Part shown: positions 13,134 through 19,003 of the stretch, piece by piece | Layout: each line of letters begins with the position of its first letter | Position numbering within the stretch: the first letter of the stretch is position 1 | DNA from: a virus | Direction: 5' to 3' (one strand) | DNA length: 22,049 nt | IMG/VR virus record: IMGVR_UViG_3300021963_000730 | Coordinates: 1 to 22,049 of that record | Notes under the pieces: generated by a model | Told to the model about the DNA's origin: nothing | Database searches by the model: none | The model's input: the letters and a program-made list of their open reading frames with translations, nothing else | Position numbers and translations under genes: made by a program

Positions 13134-14106
13134 TATGTGAAACTGAGTTATTTATACAGGCTTTAATCTCTTGATCGGTCATATCGCCAGCATCTTTTGC
13201 ATCATGTGGGTATATCGTACCATATGAATGCGATGCCCACAATACATCTTTATTCTTTAATTTGTTAAGGATGTTGTTGCCAAGGGATCTTCCAGCCTCA
13301 TCATTATCTGTCATAATAATAATTCTATTGAAATATCTATTTAATAAAGAAAGATTATTTGAAGATATATGCCCACCCAAAGTTGCCACTACATTTGGGA
13401 ATCCAGCCTGATGAACTCTCATTGCATCGAAACTAGACTCCACAACGACGCAAGTTGCACCAATACGTTTAGCACGATGAATATTAAAAATAGTAGAATT
13501 ACGAGGGAGTCCTGGTGAGTTCTTAAACTCCTTCTCCTTGATACTGCGGCCAACAACGCCAACACAAATACCATCTGGACTGTGCACAGGAACTGTAACC
13601 ATACTGCGGTTATTAGAATAGCCAACATTAAAATACTCCAAAGTCTCATCTGTGAATCCACGAGTATACATATAATTCTTTCCATCTTCATATTGTTTCA
13701 TTTCAGATGTAAGTTTATCTATTGTAGTGGAATCAAATTCAATAAAGTCTGGCTTTTCTTCTAGAGTGTCTTCTAGCAACTCATCGAAGTTTGCCATAAC
13801 TTCTGCTTCTTTAACTGTAATAAATCTAAGAGCTTCGTAATCATTTCGTTTAGTTATTCTTTTAACTAAATCAATTAATGTTCCGCTCTCTCCGCATGAT
13901 GGGTTGAAGCATAGCCATGCGCCAATTTCTTTGCTTACGCTAAAGCTAGAGCTATGTCTATTTGAATGAAATGGACAATATGCAAGAAAATCATTCCCTG
14001 TTTCACCGACTACATTAATGTTTAATGTTTTTAAAATTGACTTAATGTGTGACGGTGTATATCTCGTGGAATCAATTTTCCTTGCGAAATTCCCTCTGAT
14101 TGCCAT
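13114..14106 (-). CDS. dnaG: DnaG-type primase
   Basis: Synthesises RNA primers at the fork. The N-terminal CHC2 zinc domain has Cys44, His47, Cys66 and Cys71 (YCPFH, LCFNPSC). A TOPRIM catalytic core follows, with Glu223 in VVVESSFDAMR and Asp267/Asp269 in MTDNDEAG, then DAKDAGD near 302-308. At 330 residues it lacks most of the C-terminal helicase-binding domain of DnaG, as is common in phages. An in-frame TTG at 14157 would lengthen it by 17 residues, but the ATG at 14106 has a purine-rich GGAAAGAAGAAGG upstream and gives a normal N terminus. It still overlaps the preceding gene by 76 bases. Likely works with the DnaB-type helicase next door. Confidence 0.93.
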   Translation of the reverse strand: MAIRGNFARKIDSTRYTPSHIKSILKTLNINVVGETGNDFLAYCPFHSNRHSSSFSVSKEIGAWLCFNPSCGESGTLIDLVKRITKRNDYEALRFITVKEAEVMANFDELLEDTLEEKPDFIEFDSTTIDKLTSEMKQYEDGKNYMYTRGFTDETLEYFNVGYSNNRSMVTVPVHSPDGICVGVVGRSIKEKEFKNSPGLPRNSTIFNIHRAKRIGATCVVVESSFDAMRVHQAGFPNVVATLGGHISSNNLSLLNRYFNRIIIMTDNDEAGRSLGNNILNKLKNKDVLWASHSYGTIYPHDAKDAGDMTDQEIKACINNSVSHIEYISW

Positions 14107-14333
14107 GCCTTCTTCTTTCCCACATATACGCTGTGCATTGTTAATATAAAGGACCAAATGTCTTGGTCGTATGATACTGAGAAAGTTGGATCTATTTCAA
14201 GAACTCTAACAAATCCTTTATCTCGCATCTCCTGAATTAGGAGTGACTCGTACTGAGCACGTACCCTAATGATGTCTGCATCACTATTAAACTGTGCCCT
14301 GACTTGGAATCGCTGTATACGCTGATGGGTCAT
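14031..14333 (-). CDS. Small protein between helicase and primase genes
   Basis: 100 residues, mostly beta and helix, basic: QRFQVRAQFNSDADIIRVRAQYESLLIQEMRDKG reads as a strand then a helix, then FVRVLEIDPTFSVSYDQ strands and FILTMHSVYVGKKKA. The last 25 codons overlap the primase start in another frame. ATG 14333 overlaps the helicase stop in an ATGA junction, so it is a true gene of the operon. No family recognised; a helicase-primase accessory role is suggested only by position. Confidence 0.68.
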   Translation of the reverse strand: MTHQRIQRFQVRAQFNSDADIIRVRAQYESLLIQEMRDKGFVRVLEIDPTFSVSYDQDIWSFILTMHSVYVGKKKAWQSEGISQGKLIPRDIHRHTLSQF

Positions 14334-15556
14334 TTTTGAATATTTTCATATATCTCCTTAATTATACCCCGATTGATATCCCAGTCCAAGTAGAATCCGA
14401 AGCCATCTCCGTGACGATTCTTTCTGGACACAATCTCAATCATATTAGTGTCAGTGTATCTATGGATAGCAATTGCCATATCAGCATCATATTCAATAGC
14501 CTTTGACCAAGCCACTTGCGAAAGCATTGGTGGGTTATCTTGATCTGAGACATCGTCCATTGTTGCTGCAGTGATATCAATAATTGGAATATTATTGTTC
14601 ATTGCAAGCATCTTGAATTCACGAGAGACGTTCATATTTCTCTCGGTAGCTCCAGTACTTCCCTTTGTATCTGAGAATAACTGGTGGTAATCCAGAATTA
14701 CTAGGTCTGGCTTATGCTGGTCAATTTTTGCTTGAACAGTATTAGCATTTACAGAACCCATTCCTTCATTTGAAACAAGAACAAAACCATTCTTGCCTTC
14801 AAAATTCTTTTTACTCCATGATCTAAAGTCGTCAACATTTACATCACCTCTTGAGAAGTCGCTGGCTTTAAACAAACCAGAACCCATCATTGTGTAAATA
14901 CGGTTACGCATATCTTCTGGAGACATTTCAAGCGAGATAATCATTGGCTTAAATCCTTGTTCCCAAGCCTTGCATGCAAGGTAAGAAGTAAACCATGTCT
15001 TACCACGTCCTGGCCAACCAATTGCAACAATTAAATGTCCTGGTGCCATACCTGTTGCGTATGCGGTATCCATTGCCTTAAATCCAGTTGGGATTCCTGG
15101 GCTACCACCCATTGCGCTAGCACGTAGTCTGACTTGCTCAAAATACTTTTCTGCAGATTCAAAATCTGTTACATCTAAATCTCTTACATTACTTGTGAAC
15201 TTTGCAAGACCTGCAAGCTCTGATTGCATCTGTGCAATAATTCTTGAAGGAGCATCTTCTTTTAATCCTGCACCAGAGCGCAAAATAATTGTCTTGAGTT
15301 TATTTGTAAGATACTCTGTTTTTAATTGCTCTAAGTAATATCCAGTCTCTGCTTTTACCTCAACAGATTCAAAGTCTCTGTACTTATCTGTGAGTATGCC
15401 TACTTCTGGAATTGCTTTAAACTTATAATAGTATGACTTTAAGCCATCCCAAACATCTTTATGGGAAGTAAATAGGTCATCAACATTATCAGCAAGAATT
15501 GTTGATATGTCTTTATTCTTGCAAATTGCTGATATCAGCGTTGCTTCTGTGTTCAC
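14330..15556 (-). CDS. dnaB: DnaB-type replicative helicase
   Basis: RecA-fold hexameric helicase of 408 residues. A small helical N-terminal domain (1-95) would contact the primase. Walker A GWPGRGKTW at 180-188, the catalytic Glu in ISLEMSPEDMRNR near 207-219 (the DnaB H1a/H2 signature), Walker B LVILDYHQL with Asp289, and the C-terminal SRKNRHGDGF motif near 373-382 with the Arg finger. The start is GTG at 15556, which has AGGCGG upstream; no ATG is near. It overlaps the previous gene by 44 bases. Shorter than E. coli DnaB by about 60 residues, mainly at the N terminus. Confidence 0.93.
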   Translation of the reverse strand: MNTEATLISAICKNKDISTILADNVDDLFTSHKDVWDGLKSYYYKFKAIPEVGILTDKYRDFESVEVKAETGYYLEQLKTEYLTNKLKTIILRSGAGLKEDAPSRIIAQMQSELAGLAKFTSNVRDLDVTDFESAEKYFEQVRLRASAMGGSPGIPTGFKAMDTAYATGMAPGHLIVAIGWPGRGKTWFTSYLACKAWEQGFKPMIISLEMSPEDMRNRIYTMMGSGLFKASDFSRGDVNVDDFRSWSKKNFEGKNGFVLVSNEGMGSVNANTVQAKIDQHKPDLVILDYHQLFSDTKGSTGATERNMNVSREFKMLAMNNNIPIIDITAATMDDVSDQDNPPMLSQVAWSKAIEYDADMAIAIHRYTDTNMIEIVSRKNRHGDGFGFYLDWDINRGIIKEIYENIQK

Positions 15557-15890
15557 TTAACCGCCTCTCTCTTTCTTCCACCATCGTCTTAGTCTTAGAT
15601 CTTAGCATATCTCTATGCGTTTTGTCATCCTCTATATCTTTCCAAAGCTTGTCTAGCCTATCAAAGTTATAAAAGAACCACTGTAGTGGGTGCCCAAACT
15701 TATTTAAAGTAAAGTAATATTCAATCAAATCCTTTGCACGTTGATATCCTACGGTATCAATAACATCTTGCATTCCCCATTTTTCCCTAAATCTATTAAG
15801 GATTGGGTCTTTGCTATATCTATCTTTATATAAAGAGATATAAAATGTTAACAAAGAATGTGGTTGCTTATTGTCTACTTTACTTGCCAC
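15513..15890 (-). CDS. Possible helicase loader or helicase-associated protein
   Basis: 125 residues, basic and helical, with a conserved-looking core RFREKWGMQDVIDTVGYQR and AKDLIEYYFTLNKFGHPLQW, then a charged helix. The position directly before the DnaB-type gene and the length are like phage helicase loaders, but no AAA+ motif is present, so it would be of the non-ATPase type. Start is a GTG at 15890 with AAAGG touching it; a TTG further in (Leu14) is possible. It overlaps the helicase by 44 bases and the previous gene by 11. The function is inferred from context. Confidence 0.6.
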   Translation of the reverse strand: MASKVDNKQPHSLLTFYISLYKDRYSKDPILNRFREKWGMQDVIDTVGYQRAKDLIEYYFTLNKFGHPLQWFFYNFDRLDKLWKDIEDDKTHRDMLRSKTKTMVEERERRLSEHRSNADISNLQE

Positions 15891-16095
15891 CCTTTAGTTC
15901 CTCTTCCATTTCCGCCGTTTTTTCAATTAGCTTCTCTTCTACAAACTTGTAAACTCGGTCTGTAGCAGAATCTGCATTCTCACCCTGACGAACAATGTCC
16001 TCAACGCCAATACCGATTCTGATGCTCTCGTAGTTCCCCAAGTTTCTTGTGAACTGGAGGTCCACCTTTACCCTTGTTGGTGTCGATTCTGTCAT
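15880..16095 (-). CDS. Small acidic protein of unknown function
   Basis: 71 residues. Beta strands VKVDLQFTRNL and YESIRIGIGVEDIVR are followed by one long charged helix (ATDRVYKFVEEKLIEKTAEMEEELK). The ATG at 16095 has a strong GAGGAAGAGGAAG upstream. The first 32 codons overlap the 3' end of the previous gene in another frame, a long overlap. A small beta-beta-helix protein of the replication operon; no known family found. Confidence 0.65.
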   Translation of the reverse strand: MTESTPTRVKVDLQFTRNLGNYESIRIGIGVEDIVRQGENADSATDRVYKFVEEKLIEKTAEMEEELKGGK

Positions 16096-16318
16096 CTTCT
16101 TCCTCTTCCTCTACTCCAAAACCCAAAGCAGGTCTGCGCTTGGGCATAAACTCTTCTGACAATCTATCTGCAACTTGCATCCATGCTGCTGCTACTGTAA
16201 TCAATCCTTCAATATCTTTTTTCTTATCTGCATGAACAGATGCAAGATCAAGGTTTACTGCTGCACGTTCTAGTGCAGTCTCTTCATTTAAGAAATCAAA
16301 CTCTTCTTCTTCTGTCAT
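16001..16318 (-). CDS. Acidic helical protein of unknown function
   Basis: 105 residues from the ATG at 16318, chosen over a TTG at 16330 because GGAAAG precedes it and it gives an ATGA junction with the upstream stop. A helical half (ETALERAAVNLDLASVHADKK, LITVAAAWMQVADRLSEEF) is followed by an acidic linker VEEEEEDD and a basic tail KKLGELREHQNRYWR that is dual-coding with the next gene. Likely a small adaptor or binding protein; not recognised. Confidence 0.63.
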   Translation of the reverse strand: MTEEEEFDFLNEETALERAAVNLDLASVHADKKKDIEGLITVAAAWMQVADRLSEEFMPKRRPALGFGVEEEEEDDRIDTNKGKGGPPVHKKLGELREHQNRYWR

Positions 16319-16803
16319 TCTGCTTTCCAAACTGGCACGAATTCTCCTGATGTTGTCTTAGTATACAATATAACGTTGTGTTTCATCAAGGCCTTTAACT
16401 CATTTTTTGTAGGCAATTTTTCTATTTCCCTGCCTGCCGACAAAAGATATTCGTGAAGCTCAATCACATCGTCCTCGCTAAACATATATTGAGACCAAGC
16501 TTTGCTTTCTGAATTACCAATAGGATATACCTTTTGAGGGGCTCTGATTTTTCCCTCTAAGATATAATCTTCAATAGTAACTTTATGCCTTCCAATCATT
16601 ATAGAAACTTGAGACATTGTGTATGCATTTTGCATATGCTTACGTACGTCCGAGTCTGGATAAAGAACTCTTGCCTTATCTTGATATGACCAAGCAATTA
16701 GTTGATCTTTTACTCTAGAGGACTTTAAAACTTTATGTAGTTTTCCGTTTAAGAAGAAATACCGAAAGCTTTTTTGTGACCTGTTTCTCTTTGATCTAGC
16801 CAT
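16315..16803 (-). CDS. MerR/excisionase-like DNA-binding protein
   Basis: 162 residues. A very basic N terminus (MARSKRNRSQKSFRY) precedes a winged-HTH of MerR type: YTMSQVSIMIGRHKVTIEDYILEGKI at residues 61-86 is the Y-T-x-x-x-x-A-x-x-x-G-x-x-x-x-T-I helix pair with a wing (PQKVYPIG), and YMFSEDDVIELHEYL at 106-120 matches the W/Y-x-F-x-x-x-D-V-x-x-L helix that follows. It may bind DNA as a regulator or origin-binding protein. ATG 16803 overlaps the upstream gene by 55 bases, and a weak GGAAA is close to it. It precedes the helicase-primase genes, consistent with replication initiation. Confidence 0.72.
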   Translation of the reverse strand: MARSKRNRSQKSFRYFFLNGKLHKVLKSSRVKDQLIAWSYQDKARVLYPDSDVRKHMQNAYTMSQVSIMIGRHKVTIEDYILEGKIRAPQKVYPIGNSESKAWSQYMFSEDDVIELHEYLLSAGREIEKLPTKNELKALMKHNVILYTKTTSGEFVPVWKAE

Positions 16804-16937
16804 TTTCCGAAACCACTCGTTTCTTTATTTACCATCCAGCGTCTTCCACACATAAGGCAATAAAGCTCCATGTGAAGTTTTTGAGAGAATACTCTATCTA
16901 CAAATACTCTCCCCCTACATCTTTGGCATTTCATCAT
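16749..16937 (-). CDS. Zinc-ribbon protein
   Basis: 62 residues with CQRCRGR (Cys4, Cys7) and CLMCGRR (near 27-30), a canonical C-x2-C ... C-x2-C zinc ribbon with basic knuckles, then a basic helix. ATG 16937 overlaps the phosphoesterase stop (ATGA); the next codon is also ATG. The last 18 codons overlap the following gene. A nucleic-acid-binding role is probable. Confidence 0.7.
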   Translation of the reverse strand: MMKCQRCRGRVFVDRVFSQKLHMELYCLMCGRRWMVNKETSGFGKWLDQRETGHKKAFGISS

Positions 16938-17737
16938 AGCGAGAAGAACTTCCCGTCAACTACACAACTGTAGTTTGGTGAAACGTGAATCATTTGTACG
17001 TGAGGATATTCACCATTTTCAATGTGCGCTATAGCAAACCCCTTTTGCCAATCATGATGCTGTGTATATTTCATTCCTGGACCTTTTTCGTCACACATGT
17101 GACCAATTTCGTATCCACGAAGAGTTTCGCCTTCTCCATTGTTTCTCAACTCATACGTAACCATATGAGATGCAATTCTATGTGAGTGCCCTCTAATAAG
17201 AGAAACCTGCATGTCTTCCATATCTTTTCTTACCGCACCTGTTGCAGAAATAGAAAGTCCATGGTGGACGTGAATGTCTCCAAAGCGGCGCTTAGGTAAC
17301 TCGTTGTAGTAAATGTATTCATAGCCTAGGGAATCCAAAGACCACAAAGCCTCTGGTGTTACTTCGTTAATATAGTCTGGAAGCTTTGCGTCTACATAAT
17401 TAAAAATTCTAATGTCGTGATTTCCAAGGGCGGAGAACAGTTGTGCATCAGGAAGCATTTCTCTAGTTTTTGCATAGAAGTCTCTTGCACCCTTTGCTTC
17501 GTGTCTCATCATTGGAACAATTAAGTCACGACTGTCATCCTTATGCAATTGCAAAAATTCTGCTGAGCGTCCTTCTGTATACTTGCTGTAGCATGCTTGG
17601 TCGTCTGTATCACCGAGGTAGTCTACAACATCTGGCTTAAACCATTTCATTACTTTAAACCACAGAGCAATCATCTTATCATCTTGATAAGGGAACTGCT
17701 GATCGGATGATAACATCCATTTTAAATCATTACTCAT
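16934..17737 (-). CDS. Calcineurin-like metallophosphoesterase
   Basis: 267 residues with the full dimetal motif set: Asp12 (SSDQQF), GDTDD at 42-46, GNHD at 105-108, HH at 158-159 and GHSH at 183-186. This is the Mre11/SbcD or general phosphoesterase class; the substrate (DNA, nucleotide or phosphoprotein) cannot be read from the sequence. No SbcC-like ATPase is next to it. The first gene of the replication operon: ATG 17737 has TAGGAA five to six bases upstream, a rho-independent terminator 15 bases farther and a consensus promoter beyond that. Its own stop overlaps the zinc-ribbon start. Confidence 0.85.
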   Translation of the reverse strand: MSNDLKWMLSSDQQFPYQDDKMIALWFKVMKWFKPDVVDYLGDTDDQACYSKYTEGRSAEFLQLHKDDSRDLIVPMMRHEAKGARDFYAKTREMLPDAQLFSALGNHDIRIFNYVDAKLPDYINEVTPEALWSLDSLGYEYIYYNELPKRRFGDIHVHHGLSISATGAVRKDMEDMQVSLIRGHSHRIASHMVTYELRNNGEGETLRGYEIGHMCDEKGPGMKYTQHHDWQKGFAIAHIENGEYPHVQMIHVSPNYSCVVDGKFFSL

Positions 17738-17752
17738 TATATTCCTAACACG

Positions 17753-17775
17753 AAAAAAGCCACGAGTCCGTGACT
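17753..17775 (-). terminator. Rho-independent terminator, possibly an attenuator
   Basis: Minus strand: AGTCACG, loop GACT, CGTGGCT, then TTTTTT, a 7-bp stem with one G-U pair and a perfect U-tract. It would end transcripts from the tail genes. Because a consensus promoter lies upstream of it (17787-17814) with a start near 17780, it also stands in the leader of the phosphoesterase operon. A second CGTG directly after the U-tract could pair with CACG in an alternative fold. Confidence 0.78.
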
Positions 17776-17786
17776 TTGTTTATCTT

Positions 17787-17814
17787 ATTGTACTATTGTT
17801 TATTGGTTTGTCAA
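17787..17814 (-). promoter_or_regulatory. Consensus promoter of the replication operon leader
   Basis: TTGACA (17814-17809), 16-base spacer, TACAAT (17792-17787). It begins five bases after the stop of the last tail-region gene. A small 5-bp hairpin (17816-17829) overlaps that stop. The predicted start near 17780 is only a few bases before the terminator stem. Confidence 0.68.
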
Positions 17815-17819
17815 GGTCC

Positions 17820-18251
17820 TTATGAGGACTTTGCTATTGCAAAATAGTGGACCTTTACTGATCCTGGGGTTGTTACTGACTTTCCAATTGCATTAGCTGC
17901 TCTTGTTAAAACTGCTGTGCATCCATCTTTTGTTGCACCCGATTTCAGAAACACAATGATTTCTGAATCTATTGAACTTGTTTCAACTGTTAGCTGAACT
18001 GATGCTGGGGCCGCTGTCAATGGCGGAGTAAAAGCAATTGGAATTTCTTTAGCAGCAGTAAGACTAAGGCTGGGAACAGAAATTGTTCCCATTGTCATCT
18101 TTTGTGCAATAGCCTTGTCTGCTAAAGTTCCAAACTGGGATGGCAGAGAAAGCGCTTGAGAGTTAACCTTGTTAACATACTCAACAAGTTTTCTTAATTC
18201 AGATGCACTAATTGGTGCTCCGTCTTCAAAGTTAAAGCTCGTATCTGCCAT
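17820..18251 (-). CDS. Small structural-type protein at the end of the tail block
   Basis: 143 residues. The N-terminal helix (ISASELRKLVEYVNKVNSQ) could form an oligomeric coiled coil; the rest is beta-rich and Ser/Thr/Ala-rich (IPIAFTPPLTAAPASVQLTVETSS, ... VHYFAIAKSS), the layout of a small trimeric fibre or tail-decoration protein. No enzyme motif or signal peptide. It begins at ATG 18251, five bases after the preceding gene, with GAGG upstream. Its function as part of the tail or fibre is inferred from the gene order. Confidence 0.63.
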   Translation of the reverse strand: MADTSFNFEDGAPISASELRKLVEYVNKVNSQALSLPSQFGTLADKAIAQKMTMGTISVPSLSLTAAKEIPIAFTPPLTAAPASVQLTVETSSIDSEIIVFLKSGATKDGCTAVLTRAANAIGKSVTTPGSVKVHYFAIAKSS

Positions 18252-18256
18252 AATAT

Positions 18257-18448
18257 TTAATTTGCCTCTTCTATTTTATTAATTAAAGATTGATTGTATT
18301 GATCTGCAGCCATATCTTTATTCTGTTGTTCTTCTAAAATTGTTGTTATCTCTGCTCTAAGAAATGCAACCTGTGTCTCATAATTTGAGACAATTTCGCC
18401 AATTCTTTGTTGAAGAGCAGTAATAATTAATTCTGCCTTGTCAGCCAC
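18257..18448 (-). CDS. Small coiled-coil protein
   Basis: 63 residues, one long amphipathic helix almost throughout (ALQQRIGEIVSNYETQVAFL, RAEITTILEEQQ). Start is GTG at 18448, with a weak AGAG upstream; it lies eight bases after the previous stop. Probably an oligomerising accessory of the tail fibre, though it is too small to identify. Confidence 0.6.
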   Translation of the reverse strand: MADKAELIITALQQRIGEIVSNYETQVAFLRAEITTILEEQQNKDMAADQYNQSLINKIEEAN

Positions 18449-18456
18449 TTATATCT

Positions 18457-18699
18457 CTATTCTACTATAGACTGTTGTTCTGTAACCAAGACTGCTCTCT
18501 TAGCATTTAGACCAGATAGCTGTGCATTAATTGTTGCAAGCTTATCTGCGTCTGGTGTCTGAGCAGCATTTTCTACCATAATGTCTAGTTCCGCCCCATA
18601 AATTGAGTAGTCTAGATTACGGATATGTTGATTTACAATTGTTAGCTTGTCCTCTACGGAAAGCAATGTTGTTGGTTCTGCTGGTGTTGTAGGTGTCAT
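18457..18699 (-). CDS. Small coiled-coil protein
   Basis: 80 residues. After a Thr/Pro N terminus (MTPTTPAEPTT), two charged helices (VEDKLTIVNQHIRNLDYSIY; DKLATINAQLSGLNAKRAVL) could form a helical hairpin. It has the best Shine-Dalgarno of the block, AAGGAGG five bases before ATG 18699, and a TATAAT box behind it. Function unknown, likely tail-related. Confidence 0.65.
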   Translation of the reverse strand: MTPTTPAEPTTLLSVEDKLTIVNQHIRNLDYSIYGAELDIMVENAAQTPDADKLATINAQLSGLNAKRAVLVTEQQSIVE

Positions 18700-18715
18700 T
18701 TGTTCCTCCTTGTAT

Positions 18716-18743
18716 ATTATATCATTATTGCTTAAGATAGCAA
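18716..18743 (-). promoter_or_regulatory. Possible extended -10 promoter within the tail block
   Basis: TGA-TATAAT (18724-18716) with TTGCTA (18743-18738) at 16 bases. The start would be about 14 bases before the strong Shine-Dalgarno/ATG at 18699. The -35 lies in the 3' end of the 18732-18995 gene. Confidence 0.42.
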
Positions 18744-18995
18744 GTGTTTTTCTATATTATCTGGTAAATTTGATTCAGGAGCCACCCCTATTGAGGCAAA
18801 TAAAGCGTACCTCTGTGTAATTAAGTCTACCATCTTTGCATTTGCTGCCTTTAAATTTGGTCTTTGTTCTTCACCCTCTGTAAGAAGATCTGGTATTGAC
18901 CTTAGTATATTATTTATCTCTACCATAGTTGACCTCTGGAGGTCCTCTATTTCTCTAATTTGTTCTACTACTTCTTTGTTTATTTCATTAAACAT
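18732..18995 (-). CDS. Small coiled-coil protein after the large tail protein
   Basis: 87 residues. Two charged helices (INKEVVEQIREIEDLQRSTM and RPNLKAANAKMVDLITQRYAL) flank a Pro/Gly break, similar in plan to the 18457-18699 gene: both have N-terminal helix, PDADK or EGEEQRP, then a helix with K-x-x-x-x-N-A-x. They may be distant paralogues. ATG 18995 has AAGGAT five to six bases upstream and lies eight bases after the large tail gene stop. Probably a small fibre or chaperone partner. Confidence 0.63.
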   Translation of the reverse strand: MFNEINKEVVEQIREIEDLQRSTMVEINNILRSIPDLLTEGEEQRPNLKAANAKMVDLITQRYALFASIGVAPESNLPDNIEKHLLS

Positions 18996-19003
18996 TTTTA
19001 TCC

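Noticed and set aside
14107-14157. Longer primase start at a TTG
   Set aside because: No Shine-Dalgarno is evident, and the extension adds 17 unusual residues before the normal N terminus.
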